Source: Microbulbifer sp. VAAF005 (lineage in GTDB: Bacteria > Pseudomonadota > Gammaproteobacteria > Pseudomonadales > Cellvibrionaceae). Taken from it: a DNA stretch of 64,000 bases. The notes below the pieces were generated by a model. The model made no database searches. It had not been told where the DNA came from and was given only the letters and a program-made list of their open reading frames with translations. Shown in pieces: positions 48,820 to 57,851 of the stretch (the stretch's first letter is position 1; every line of letters begins with the position of its first letter). A program made the position numbers and the translations under genes. The stretch covers positions 4,707,001 through 4,771,000 of the forward strand of contig NZ_CP120233.1 of the NCBI RefSeq assembly GCF_030012985.1, in the 5' to 3' direction.

Positions 48820-49322
48820 AAAAAGGCGGCACTCACAATTAAGCTAACGCTGGTCCCCAAAATGGCACCAGCACAAATATCGGAGGGAAAATGAACCCCT
48901 AAGCCAACCCTGGCAGCTCCCACCCCTGTGGCCCAGATATAACCAAAACTCCACATGGGACTTACCTGTATAGACATTGCGGTTATGAATAAAAAGGCGC
49001 ATGAGGTATGGCCTGATGGCAAACTGAATCGATCATGCGCCACAATTACCGGACGCATACCGGGAATTGCCTGAGGCGGCCTAAGGCGACGAGTTGTATT
49101 TTTTATTCCCCAGTACAGGCTGCGTTCTAGAGCGACGGCTGTACATGCCAGGTACAGTAGTTGAATGGCTGAATTAAGCCATACATAAGTGAAAAAAAGT
49201 GCCCCGGCCGCCCATCCATCCCCAGATTTGGATAGCCATAAATAGCGCCGGCGTGAGCTGGGGCGGGATGCCCGCTCAACCATATACAGTACGGCGGACA
49301 CATCAAAACTCTTCAAATTCAT
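48816..49322 (-). CDS. PAP2 family membrane phosphatase
   Basis: 168 residues from ATG 49322 (GAGG 7 bases upstream; the frame begins at ATG 49337). All three phosphatase motifs are present: K-N-T-T-R-R-L-R-P, PSGHT and RVGLGVHFPSDICAG, with several membrane helices. It would dephosphorylate a polyprenyl or phosphatidyl phosphate on the periplasmic face. Translationally coupled to the glycosyltransferase gene downstream. Confidence 0.9.
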   Translation of the reverse strand: MNLKSFDVSAVLYMVERASRPSSRRRYLWLSKSGDGWAAGALFFTYVWLNSAIQLLYLACTAVALERSLYWGIKNTTRRLRPPQAIPGMRPVIVAHDRFSLPSGHTSCAFLFITAMSIQVSPMWSFGYIWATGVGAARVGLGVHFPSDICAGAILGTSVSLIVSAAFL

Positions 49323-49702
49323 CGGTAAGCCTCGCATGCCGACAAGTTACAAATCGATTATTGCACGGACTTGACCGATTTATGTCGCAATAATGAAATC
49401 TAGATTAGGCTGGAGGGAATGTGCGAAAGGGCATATTTTGAAGTGGGAAAGCAAAGAAATATCTGACGTGCAATTCCTTTAAATCTGAAATGGAAAGTAA
49501 TTTGGTTAATTAATGTCAGTAATCTACAGGTCTATTTTGTAGCATTTAATACACTTACTTATTTGAAAAATATTGAAAAATTAATATTGGATAAAGGTTG
49601 TGATAATTGCGCGTTTTAACTTAGTTTAAGTAAGAGTCAAGAAGAGGAGGGGGTTGGAGGGGCGATAGCACCTCCAAAAAATAGTTGATATGTCAGTCCC
49701 AC
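49323..49702. other. AT-rich intergenic region
   Basis: About 380 bases without coding character. It holds the promoter of the PAP2/glycosyltransferase unit and, toward 49630-49680, a purine-rich stretch (AAGAGGAGGGGGTTGGAGGGG) next to the DUF1653 stop. I see no repeat or RNA gene. Confidence 0.4.
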
Positions 49703-49924
49703 CTAGGCGGCAATATCAAATGCCTGAATCAATTCAAAGCGTGGCACGCAAGTACCATTTTTAGAAACCGATTCTTTAAACATACTTTGTGGCCGCACCC
49801 AGACACCATAGCTCCCATAAAGGGCGCGATAGACAACCATTACCTCTTCAGTTTCACTGTGTTTTGCTGTATGTAAAACCTCGTAAAGATTTCCTTTGTA
49901 GTGGCGATATAGGCCGCGTTGCAT
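49703..49924 (-). CDS. DUF1653 domain protein
   Basis: 73 residues with GAGG 7 bases before the ATG. RGLYRHYKGNLYEVLHTAKHSETEEVMVVYRALYG...VWVRPQSMF is the complete DUF1653 pattern, a small SH3-like cytosolic family of unknown function. It lies 8 bases downstream of the DUF3301 gene and is probably co-transcribed with it. Confidence 0.9.
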   Translation of the reverse strand: MQRGLYRHYKGNLYEVLHTAKHSETEEVMVVYRALYGSYGVWVRPQSMFKESVSKNGTCVPRFELIQAFDIAA

Positions 49925-49932
49925 AGATACCT

Positions 49933-50253
49933 CTAACTCACGTGATGGGGGGCAAGCTGTAATTGTTCGATGCGATTTGCATGTAGCACTGCAGTGCCTG
50001 AGTAACGATGTTCGCCTGTAGAAGTAAACTCAAACTTATAGCTGCGGTGAAGACTGAAAAACCCTCTCTTATCTTTTCTGATTCGAGTACGCACCAAAAG
50101 CACGGTGTCATCTAGCAGTTGAACACCGAGCTGTCGGCAATGTTCAGAGGCTGCTCGCCGGACATGTTCCTTAGCTGCCATACTGGCCCAGATATACCAG
50201 AGAACCAAAAAGAACAGGGAGAGCCACAGTATGTCGCTAAGAGTGTAATACAT
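49933..50253 (-). CDS. DUF3301 domain membrane-anchored protein
   Basis: 106 residues from ATG 50253, where the family begins (MYYTLSDILWLSLFFLVLWYIW); the frame is open to a GTG at 50295 that overlaps the divergent promoter. One N-terminal membrane helix, then HCRQLGVQLLDDTVLLVRTRIRKDKRG and RSYKFEFTSTGEHRYSGTAVL, the conserved core. Function unknown. Divergent from the SDR gene. Confidence 0.88.
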   Translation of the reverse strand: MYYTLSDILWLSLFFLVLWYIWASMAAKEHVRRAASEHCRQLGVQLLDDTVLLVRTRIRKDKRGFFSLHRSYKFEFTSTGEHRYSGTAVLHANRIEQLQLAPHHVS

Positions 50254-50308
50254 TGCTATACAGTTGCTATGATCGCTTTCTTGCAAGAATAACACCTAAG
50301 GAGCGCCA

Positions 50309-51007
50309 ATGTCCGGCACGATTTTAATAACCGGTTGTAACCGTGGAATTGGGCTCGAAATGTGTGCTCAGTTTGCCGAGATCGGCTGGAAGGTTCTGGC
50401 TTGTTGCCGGGAGCCTGAAAAGGCAGTGGAACTTGAGGTACTTCAGCAGCGCTACCCCTCCTCAATACAGTTGATACGCTTAGATGTAACCGACTATGAG
50501 CAGATGATCTCGCTGGGCAAGGCATTCCAGGGGGAGCCAATTGACATATTGCTTAACAATGCGGGCTACTACGGACCCAAAGGAGTAGGGTTTGGGTCTG
50601 TTGATCGTGGAGAGTGGCGGCGAGTCTTAGAGTCCAACACTATTGCCCCCTATATGATGGCTGAAACATTCTGCGAAAACGTTGCGGCTAGTGAGCACAA
50701 ATTGATCGCGGTCATGAGTAGTAAGGTGGGTAGTATCGCCGATAATCGCTCTGGTGGCGGGTATATTTATCGAACATCTAAAGCTGCCGTTAATCAGGTA
50801 GTTAAGAGTCTATCTATTGATTTAGAGCCTAGAGGAATCACAGTTCTCACTTTACACCCGGGATGGGTGAAAACGGCTATGGGAGGCCCGGGAGCCCTTA
50901 TTTCTGCTGAGGAAAGTGTTGCTGGAATAAAAAGGCTGCTTTTAGCTGCAAATTTGGCAAAAACAGGTCGATTTTTTAACTATGACGGAGCAGAAATTCC
51001 TTGGTAA
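50309..51007 (+). CDS. Short-chain dehydrogenase/reductase (C-factor/sniffer-like)
   Basis: 232 residues with AAGGAG 6 bases before the ATG. Nucleotide loop TGCNRGIG (residues 8-15), the NNAG motif in LLNNAGYYGP, catalytic Y-R-T-S-K (Y...K) after SSKVGSIADN, and the PGWVKTAMGG loop. NAD(P)-dependent oxidoreductase of unknown substrate; the sequence resembles Myxococcus C-factor and carbonyl-reductase-like members. Divergent from the DUF3301 gene. Confidence 0.92.
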   Translation: MSGTILITGCNRGIGLEMCAQFAEIGWKVLACCREPEKAVELEVLQQRYPSSIQLIRLDVTDYEQMISLGKAFQGEPIDILLNNAGYYGPKGVGFGSVDRGEWRRVLESNTIAPYMMAETFCENVAASEHKLIAVMSSKVGSIADNRSGGGYIYRTSKAAVNQVVKSLSIDLEPRGITVLTLHPGWVKTAMGGPGALISAEESVAGIKRLLLAANLAKTGRFFNYDGAEIPW

Positions 51008-51340
51008 TGCTTGTAATGGCGTGTGACAAAACTTCGCCAAGAATCCTCTAGAATGCGGCTCCCGCACACAGTATACAGGTCTGATACAAGGTCTTGAGAA
51101 TCTGCTCGATTTAAGTGCCGAACTCATTGTATTTACTTCTGAGCGCACACCTGCTTGTCCTGCAACGAGGTTTTCTATTGATTGCAAGATTAGGCAAGAA
51201 TGTGGAAGAAGCCTTCTATCGCCTCGGGTGAAAACTCCTTGAAAATGACTCCCATACCACGGAGTGACACAAGAAAACCCTTTTACTGAATTGGCGGGTT
51301 TTACGTTTTAGGCAAGGATGCCTACGAAGGAGTGAAAATC
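51008..51340. other. Intergenic region, possible short transcript
   Basis: 333 bases without a credible coding frame. A TAGAATG word near 51051 could be a -10 element, and a terminator-like inverted repeat lies at 51274-51302, so a small RNA or a long DUF1097 leader is possible. The evidence is only this pairing of weak signals. Confidence 0.3.
51274..51302 (+). terminator. Terminator-like hairpin upstream of the DUF1097 gene
   Basis: AAAACCC, a 15-base loop, GGGTTTT, ending in T residues. The stem is short and the loop long, so it is a weak candidate. Confidence 0.35.
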
Positions 51341-51850
51341 ATGAAATGGCTCGGTAGTTTAACCCGCAGTGAGAACTTTTCCCCCAGGTTACTGAAGTCG
51401 CCAATTCTAGCGGTTCTTATAGTCGCGGCATTGGTGGGTTACCTGGGAGGGATGCCAATTTGGGTAGCGGTACTGGGAGTTGTTGCTTATTACTCCAGAG
51501 GTCGTGATTTGCGGGCCGGTGCCTATAACCTCGCTTGTGTAGTGACCGGACTTGGATTGGGTCTAGGGGCACAAGCGGCAGCTTACAAATGGCAGATTGA
51601 TCCAAGTATATTGATTGGACCAATTGCATTGATTTTTTCCATTATCAGCGTTTGGGCTATGGGGTTGGTGACAGGTGTTCGGAATATTCCCAGCTATACC
51701 ATTGGCATCCTTATTGCGTTTCTCGCTCAGTTGGATGTCACACTGGATACCTACTTTCAATTAATCGCTACCGTATCTATTGGGGCAGTATTTGCCGGGC
51801 TGATCGATATTTTTTGGCCTCGTCAGGAAAGTACAGTGGGGACTTGTTGA
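51341..51850 (+). CDS. DUF1097 family membrane protein
   Basis: 169 residues from ATG 51341, with AAGGAG 8 bases upstream; a GTG at 51332 abuts the ribosome binding site and is rejected. Five or six hydrophobic helices, containing GYLGGMPIWVAVLGVVAYYSRG and AMGLVTGVRNIPSYTIG. DUF1097 (YcdZ-like) proteins are inner-membrane proteins of unknown function. Confidence 0.75.
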   Translation: MKWLGSLTRSENFSPRLLKSPILAVLIVAALVGYLGGMPIWVAVLGVVAYYSRGRDLRAGAYNLACVVTGLGLGLGAQAAAYKWQIDPSILIGPIALIFSIISVWAMGLVTGVRNIPSYTIGILIAFLAQLDVTLDTYFQLIATVSIGAVFAGLIDIFWPRQESTVGTC

Positions 51851-51928
51851 TTACTAAATTTTCTGCAGTGAGTATTGCGCGAAAAAGATGATCAGGTGCT
51901 AAATAAGTTTGTGTAGAGATATTATCCG

Positions 51929-52048
51929 GTGTTAAAGCGTATAGTGGTGTCAACGGCAATGGTGTTCGTTATAGCTTTGGCCTTTACTGAGCCCTATGAG
52001 CCCGAATTTAGTATTGAACAGAAATACTACAGAATAATTCTTCTTTGA
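51929..52048 (+). CDS. Possible 39-residue small protein with a signal-like N-terminus
   Basis: GTG-initiated frame reading LKRIVVSTAMVFVIALAFTEPYEP and a 15-residue tail. The basic-hydrophobic start looks like a signal or membrane segment, but there is no convincing ribosome binding site and no family match. Could be a decayed gene end. Confidence 0.25.
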   Translation: MLKRIVVSTAMVFVIALAFTEPYEPEFSIEQKYYRIILL

Positions 52049-52097
52049 TGTAACTCGTTTTTTCGATTTTTTCAGCTTGAATTATGGGGAGGTAGGT

Positions 52098-52736
52098 GTG
52101 AAAGAAGATTTTTGGCATGATAAGTGGGAAAGAAATGATATTGGTTTTCATGAGACTTCCGGAAATTCATTGCTGATAGAGTTCTTTCCCAGGCTCGATT
52201 TGTCTTCAAGTGGTCGTATTTTCTTGCCGCTATGCGGAAAGACCAAAGATATCGCTTGGTTACTGCAGCAGAATATCTCAGTTGTAGGCTGTGAACTTAG
52301 TGAAGACGCAGTCAGGCAACTATTTATTGAAATGTCAGTGGCACCCAAAATAAGAGAAGTTGGCAGCCTGAAGTGTTACTCCAGTTTAAATATTGATATT
52401 TTCGTTGGTAATATTTTTGAACTGAGTAGGGAAGAGTTGGGGCCGGTTGCAGCCATTTATGACCGAGCTGCTCTGGTAGCCTTACCTACAGATATTCGCG
52501 AGCGATATGTCAGGCATTTACTGGATATTACCCAGGTCGCACCGCAACTTTTAATATCCTTTCAATATGAACAAGCCCGGATGCCAGGCCCTCCATTTTC
52601 TGTCGGCAGTCATTTGATTTATGAATATTATGATGCAGATTATGACTTGCAGGTTTTGACGGTAAGAGACGTTGTCGGGGGGCTAAAAGGAAAGGTTCCT
52701 GCTAGAGAAGAGGCGTGGCTGTTAATACCAAAGTGA
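52098..52736 (+). CDS. tpm: Thiopurine S-methyltransferase family protein
   Basis: 212 residues from GTG 52098, preceded by GGGGAGG at 5 bases; this start matches the family N-terminus FWHDKWERNDIGFHE. SAM-binding region GRIFLPLCGKTKDIAWLLQQNISVVGCELSEDAV and the following AIYDRAALVALP are typical of bacterial TPMT, which methylates selenium, tellurium and thiol compounds. The upstream frame to 52077 is rejected. Convergent with the GIY-YIG gene. Confidence 0.92.
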   Translation: MKEDFWHDKWERNDIGFHETSGNSLLIEFFPRLDLSSSGRIFLPLCGKTKDIAWLLQQNISVVGCELSEDAVRQLFIEMSVAPKIREVGSLKCYSSLNIDIFVGNIFELSREELGPVAAIYDRAALVALPTDIRERYVRHLLDITQVAPQLLISFQYEQARMPGPPFSVGSHLIYEYYDADYDLQVLTVRDVVGGLKGKVPAREEAWLLIPK

Positions 52737-52754
52737 TAAAGGTTTCTCTGCAAG

Positions 52755-53057
52755 CTAAGTTTCTGGTAGAGAATGAGAGCCAAGTATTAGTTTTTCCTTT
52801 TTTGATTTTGGCCACTTCTTAATGGCTATCTCCATTTTCAAGGCGGTTGATTTATCGGGTAGCTCTACAGAGAACACGAGCGTAAGGGGCCCCTTGCCTC
52901 GTAGTGCTTTTGCCGCTTTTGGGCCATCACTACAGTGCTCAGCAAAGCGCCTCTCCAAATCATTGGTTATACCGGTATAGAGTGTTCCTCTGGCCGTTCG
53001 AACAAGATAGAGAAACCAATTCACGCCCAGCTCTTCCTTCTTTTTTACATAGCCCAT
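52755..53057 (-). CDS. GIY-YIG nuclease superfamily protein (YhbQ-like)
   Basis: 100 residues from ATG 53057. The frame is open to ATG 53087, but that would overlap the upstream gene by 26 bases, and the family fold begins just before WFLYLVRTARG; GTG 53024 is a further option. The motif reads LYLV ... LYTGITNDLERRFAEH, followed by GPKAAKALRGKGPLTLVFS, with the C-terminal KKWPKSKKEKLI. Homologues are small, of unknown function, possibly DNA nucleases. Probably co-transcribed with the radical SAM gene. Confidence 0.85.
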   Translation of the reverse strand: MGYVKKKEELGVNWFLYLVRTARGTLYTGITNDLERRFAEHCSDGPKAAKALRGKGPLTLVFSVELPDKSTALKMEIAIKKWPKSKKEKLILGSHSLPET

Positions 53058-53061
53058 AGAT

Positions 53062-54153
53062 TCAAGAGAATAAATCCTGCTGCTCATTAGTGCGAGGTGG
53101 CGGCTTGAACTGGGAGCAATCCAAGGTTAGGCGCCGATGATCCAAGCCCAGCTTCTTAACTGCTACCTGAAAGCGTCTTTGGAGTAGTTGAGCAAATATT
53201 CCTGTGCCAATGCGCCTTTGGGAAAACTCACTTTGATAGTCCTTACCTGCACGGCTTTGCTGTACCAAGCTCATGACATGCTTTGCCCTTTCTGGGTAGT
53301 GTACCTCCAACCATTCCCGAAATAGAGGGGCAACTTCATGGGGGAGACGCAATAGGATATATGCGGCTCTTACAGCCCCTGATTTCCGCGCAGCTGAAAG
53401 AATCGATTCCAGTTCGCAGTCATTGAGAGCGGGGATCATAGGTGCAGCGAGCACCGCAGTAGGAATACCCGCTGAACTCAGCTGTTCAATTGTTCGCAGA
53501 CGAGCTGCAGGGCCAGCGGTCCTTGGTTCAAGCTTGCGCTTAAGGCCGTTATCTAGTGTGGTTACGCTGATAGCGACTTGTACTAGGTTGTCTTGTGCCA
53601 TTTCAGCCAGAATAGGGAGGTCCCGCAAGATTAGTTGGCTTTTGGTGATAATGGTGACCGGATGGCGAAATTCCAGCATGATTTTTAGGAGGCCTTGAGT
53701 TATCTGCTTTTCCCGCTCCAAGGGTTGATAGGGGTCGGTATTGGCTCCCAGTGCGATGGGGCTGCACTGGTAGTGTTTCTTTCGTAAAGCCCGCTCTAGC
53801 AGTTCAGCTGCGTTCGGCTTATAGAAAATCTTGGTTTCAAAGTCTAGGCCGGGTGACAAATCCATATAAGCGTGGGCAGGACGGGCGTAGCAATAGATAC
53901 AGCCATGTTCACAGCCTCTGTAGGGATTTATCGATTGAGAGAACGGAATATCAGGTGATTGATTGGTTGAAATGATAGTTTTCGATTTTTCTTCAATGGA
54001 GGAGGTTTTTAACCTCACCGGCTCATCTGGTTCCGTTTGCCAGCCGTCATTTTCACTGGAGCTGTACTGCTTAGCAAAGCGCCCTGGGAGGTTGTTGGCA
54101 GTTCCTCGGCCTCTATACAATGGCGCTGATTTGTTGTGAGAGTGATCTGACAT
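53062..54153 (-). CDS. PA0069 family radical SAM protein
   Basis: 363 residues. The 4Fe-4S cluster cysteines are in NPYRGCEHGCIYCYARP (C-x3-C-x2-C); SPDIPFSQSINPYRG and later LGANTDPYQPLEREKQITQGLL, FRHPVTIITKSQLILRD and AAPMIPALND are signature blocks shared with spore photoproduct lyase-like radical SAM proteins. A radical reaction on an unknown substrate. ATG 54153; the gene converges on nothing nearby and overlaps the GIY-YIG frame slightly at its end. Confidence 0.92.
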   Translation of the reverse strand: MSDHSHNKSAPLYRGRGTANNLPGRFAKQYSSSENDGWQTEPDEPVRLKTSSIEEKSKTIISTNQSPDIPFSQSINPYRGCEHGCIYCYARPAHAYMDLSPGLDFETKIFYKPNAAELLERALRKKHYQCSPIALGANTDPYQPLEREKQITQGLLKIMLEFRHPVTIITKSQLILRDLPILAEMAQDNLVQVAISVTTLDNGLKRKLEPRTAGPAARLRTIEQLSSAGIPTAVLAAPMIPALNDCELESILSAARKSGAVRAAYILLRLPHEVAPLFREWLEVHYPERAKHVMSLVQQSRAGKDYQSEFSQRRIGTGIFAQLLQRRFQVAVKKLGLDHRRLTLDCSQFKPPPRTNEQQDLFS

Positions 54154-54248
54154 TGCGATAACAATAACTGTATTAATGTACAGTTTACGCTGTACTTTTG
54201 ACGAATTGCAAGGCCTTGTGGATTTAACTGGATAGTGTGAATACGGTT

Positions 54249-54273
54249 CCCTGAGAGGCTGAGCCCCTCAGGG
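54249..54273. other. Hairpin downstream of the SnoaL-like gene
   Basis: CCCTGAGAGGC, loop TGA, GCCCCTCAGGG, with one mismatch in eleven pairs. It lies 12 bases past the stop of the minus-strand SnoaL-like gene. No T-run follows on that strand, so it may be a non-canonical terminator. Confidence 0.5.
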
Positions 54274-54284
54274 TTTACCTGTTT

Positions 54285-54752
54285 TTATAAGCTGGACTCA
54301 GGCAGTGCTGCAGGATTGTATTTTGAATCCATTGTTAGACCTGATCTTTCGTCATCCCAAATCATGTGTACTACTTTCCATGACTCGCCATCATTAAGGA
54401 GCTGAATACTATTTACTCCTCTTTTAATGAACTGAGTTCTTTCTTTATCGGACCAGGCTTCATAGATGCTGAAGGCATGGGCAATATTCCCAAATCGCTC
54501 AATGATGTTGTGGATCTCTATCTCGTAAAACGGACGGCCGGCAATCAGATTTTCAAAATTTTCGGGATATTCCTGTACGGTTAGGATTGTTGATTGAGGC
54601 ATACCATTGCTATCAACAAATGTACGAATCATTTTTGCGTCAGAAGTAAATAATGATTCCTGCCTCTTCCAGTCCCGTTTAAATCCCGCAGGACCAGAAA
54701 TTCCGCTGTAAAGTTCATCTATAACCTTTTGTATTTTTAGCTTGTCCTTCAT
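54285..54752 (-). CDS. SnoaL/NTF2-like fold protein
   Basis: 155 residues from ATG 54752, selected because AAGGAG lies 7 bases upstream; the frame is open to 54788. A helix-rich N-terminus (KIQKVIDELYSGISGPAGFKRDWKRQESLF) leads into alternating strands with EIEIHNIIERFGNIAHAFSIYEAW and WKVVHMIWDDER, the curved sheet of SnoaL/DUF4440-like proteins. Enzymatic or ligand-binding role unknown. Confidence 0.72.
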   Translation of the reverse strand: MKDKLKIQKVIDELYSGISGPAGFKRDWKRQESLFTSDAKMIRTFVDSNGMPQSTILTVQEYPENFENLIAGRPFYEIEIHNIIERFGNIAHAFSIYEAWSDKERTQFIKRGVNSIQLLNDGESWKVVHMIWDDERSGLTMDSKYNPAALPESSL

Positions 54753-55183
54753 GGTCTTCTCCTTGTTATGCTTCAGTATGAAATCCAACTGTCGGAATGT
54801 AGCTATATCAGTACCAATTGGCGTTAAAAGTAGATTGTTGATGGGGTGAATTTTCGGAGTGCCAATAGTATTTTATTAGTTTAAGTTGAGCTTAGTGTTT
54901 TTTGTTGTTTGTGTCATCAGCTCTATGCGGGTTCGATATTGTTTGCCTTTAGGATCTGTGAGGCATTTGTACCTATTGGTAATCGGCTGAATAACTGGTT
55001 GATATATAGCAACATTGCTTTTTCTATTTCTAATCTCCTTTTTCTGGCGGGCTAGCAATAGCCACTAATTTGATATGTGAACCCTTTTCGGCGAGTTTTT
55101 ATAGGAGCATCACTTAGATAATGTTTTTTGGTCCCTGTTTTTGTCTAAGATGAGTAAATAGGCCATTTGCTTTTATGTGAAGT
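54753..55183. other. AT-rich intergenic region
   Basis: About 430 bases between two divergent genes. A 60-codon minus-strand frame (54876-55058) starts at TTG without a ribosome binding site and resembles nothing. No repeat or RNA gene is evident; base composition is distinctly AT-rich, as in the following 3 kb. Confidence 0.4.
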
Positions 55184-56475
55184 ATGAGTCGAGAGCATTA
55201 CTCCAGAGAGTTGGGGCCGCAAGAAGCGCTATATATTGAGTTGACCAGGCAGTCACGAGGTGGATTGCAGCTTATTTCATTTATTAGGGTTTGTGAGCCA
55301 TTAAGTGTAGAGGATGTACGCCAAGGCTTTAGCTACTTGCATTCGCGCCACCCGTTTTTGCGTGCCCGAGTAGCTAGGGGGCAGCGACTACGATGGGTGT
55401 GCGATGTTGATTTTTGTGACATTCCGAATCAAATCATTCCGCTAGAAGAGGCGATAAAGTTTGAAGAAGCATTTATGTTTCATGGGATGAGTTGTTTAGA
55501 TAGTGAAAAATGCGTTTACAGTCTTACCTTGTACACCAATCAAATGGGAGATGTAGAATGGATTGTTATTGCTAGTATCCATGCCGCACTTGATGGAAGA
55601 GCCATAGTGACGCTTTTTTTGGACCTTGATAATTATCTATGCTCCCATAAAAAACCTATTGGAGTTCCATCACTCCCATTATTGGAGAGTATTGCTGATA
55701 GGCTTGGAAGTGCAGGGTTTTCTAGTGAGGAAGAATTTCAACACAAGAATAAAGCCGGATTTTTTGGGCAACAGAAAAGAGTGCAAGCGTTCATGAGCGG
55801 AGAGCATGTGCTACCTCCTACTCTGTACCAATGGAAAGTGTCGGCCGGATTATAAAGGTTGCAAAGAATAACCTTATAAAGCCAACAGCACTATATAGTG
55901 CCGTAGCAGTACTGGCAGCGCGAGTTTTAGAAACTGAAAAAAACTTGTCAGAAATAATTATTGCCTTGGATGCGAGGCAGCTTTGTACTCCGCCGATTCC
56001 ATTTGAGTCTGTTGGCTCATTCTCCCAAACGGTTAGTTTAAATGTACCGCTAGAGAGTACCTCGATGGGAGTTATCAAGATCGCTAAATATTTACAATCT
56101 CAAATTGACTCAGTGATGATTGGAAAGTTGCCTCTGACCAAAAATCTGAGTGCTGGGTATAATATAGAAGAAATTATTCAGGTGGCTCATGAAATTACAG
56201 CAAAGCATGATACTTTTTTGTCAGGAATTTGCCTGTCAAACTTGGGGAGTATGAGGTTTGTGGCTGAAAATATGCGTTACTTTGAGCTGGAGAGGGGAAT
56301 GGTTACCCAGCATAATGGTATAAGTCCATTAATGATTGTTACTTATACAACATATCGCCATGGAGTTTTTGTGTTGGGGTATTGTGAGCCCTTAATGAGT
56401 AAGAAAAATGTGAGCCTTTATGTCGATGAATATAAAAAAATAATAAATAGTACCGTTTCTGAAGTGCAAGATTGA
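55184..56475 (+). pseudogene. Condensation-type (PapA5/WES-like) acyltransferase, split by a -1 frameshift
   Basis: Two overlapping frames (55184-55855 and 55831-56475) join into 430 residues if one base is added near 55825-55840. The first carries the catalytic H-A-A-L-D-G (H-x-x-x-D-G) motif of condensation/acyltransferase enzymes in IVIASIHAALDGRAIVTLF; the second has LEIIIALDARQ-like SEIIIALDARQLCTPP and FVLGYCEPLM, equivalent to the latch and tunnel strands. It is isolated: no NRPS, carrier protein or polyketide genes adjoin. No long homopolymer marks the break, unlike the other frameshifts here, so genuine decay is possible. AT-rich neighbourhood suggests acquisition. Confidence 0.7.
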
Positions 56476-56799
56476 GCAAGATGGAAAAGTTGATTTTTCT
56501 AGCCCTCTAATTTGTCAGGGGATGGCGGCTATTGTCTTGTTGTGGTTTTTGTGTCTGTAATTTTAAATTTAATTCTTTTGTTGTTTTGTGTGCGAATAAC
56601 TTTTATATAAAAAGCTAAATCTTGAGCTTAAAGAGGTGATATAAATTGCAAAACTCAGATGGGCGTAAAGTTGCAAAGGGTTTCAAGTTGAAATTTTATC
56701 AATGAGGTTTCTTTCGGGGCGGGTTTAGTTGTGAGGGTATGGGATGTTAATATGCTAATTCATAATATTGTCTATACTGAATGACTGTCCTCGCTGTGA

Positions 56800-56898
56800 A
56801 AGGATGTAAGCCTAGCTAATTTTCTAGACCATGCAGAAGATCTGCAGTACCAGGTGCTTTCTGCCCTGGCTAAAAAGATCCCATTAGCTAAAAGGTAG
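56800..56898 (+). pseudogene. Short protein-like remnant
   Basis: A stop-bounded frame reads VSLANFLDHAEDLQYQVLSA followed by LAKKIPLAKR, well-formed helical protein sequence with no start codon. It suggests the tail of a lost gene, family unknown. Confidence 0.3.
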
Positions 56899-56993
56899 AG
56901 TCTGTTTACACAATCTTCGATATAGAAAAATGGCTGCAGGAACTGCTTTAAAAAACAATGTTGCGTTCATAGGTCGATATATGGAGGTGTTAC

Positions 56994-57197
56994 ATGATCT
57001 CTTTTCTAAGGGCTAGAGTATTTGTTTTTGATAAGCAGATTTTATTTTTTAGCTTAGTGGCTGATTATGCGAGGTCTCTAGTTGGTGGTTTGGTAATAAT
57101 TGTGACCAGCTTGGCGATGAACATTGATTCAGTAGACAGGTCTCAATATTTTCTGCGAGAAGGGGAGAGGTCGGATAATTACACTTGGATGCCATAA
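56994..57197 (+). CDS. Hypothetical 67-residue protein with a hydrophobic segment
   Basis: ATG preceded by GGAGG at 6 bases, one of the best ribosome binding sites in this AT-rich stretch. It has a basic/hydrophobic N-terminus (FLRARVFVF), a hydrophobic segment (LVGGLVIIVTSLAM) and a charged tail. No family recognised; a membrane-associated small protein is possible. Confidence 0.4.
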   Translation: MISFLRARVFVFDKQILFFSLVADYARSLVGGLVIIVTSLAMNIDSVDRSQYFLREGERSDNYTWMP

Positions 57198-57851
57198 TAA
57201 ATGGCTTAGGAGGTTTTTGGGTGTAATAAAGGATAGAATTACGAAGTAGAGATTTAATCGCAAATGGTTATATCAGGACATTTTTCCAGTCATCGGCTTA
57301 TGAGTAGACGATGGCTGCTTAGAAAGAATAGGTGACAATGGTAGCTACTTATGCGACTTTAATGATTGATAGACAGAAAAAACGCTAGGAATGATTTTAT
57401 TAAAGAGCGAATGAGAAACTTATGAGTCATAGCGTAGGAGAATGATCTTGGATGCCTATACTGAAGCAGTCGGCTTGTTGCTAGGCCCCAAAGTGCAACG
57501 ACTGAACCTTACTGGATAGGCTTGGAGTTTGTATGAATAGTGGATCCCTACTAGTACAAAACAAGTTCTGTATAAAATATATTTTGAAATTTAGCATGGT
57601 GTGTTTATATGTTGGCACGGTGATCATTGTATGTTGGCAGTGACATGTATGACTTATCGAATAGTAAATGTGTCTTTGAATGCTGTGTCTCATTAACCAG
57701 TCAATAGATTGTTTAGTGCTTCTTAGAGAGCTACAGGAACACTTTAAATGATTTAATTGTAGATGGTAGTTCCAGATGAGCTTGTTGTCGGATTTTAGCG
57801 TGAGCGTTGCTGTATTTGAGTCTTGGATATATTGGCAAAGGGAGTGGCTCG

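Larger units (their letters stand above)
56476..57851. other. 1.4-kb AT-rich, mostly non-coding region
   Basis: Only one small frame with a good ribosome binding site (56994-57197) and one short protein-like remnant (56800-56898) are visible. The rest is AT-rich and scattered with stops on both strands. No terminal repeats or RNA genes were found. It looks like degraded accessory DNA. Confidence 0.5.
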
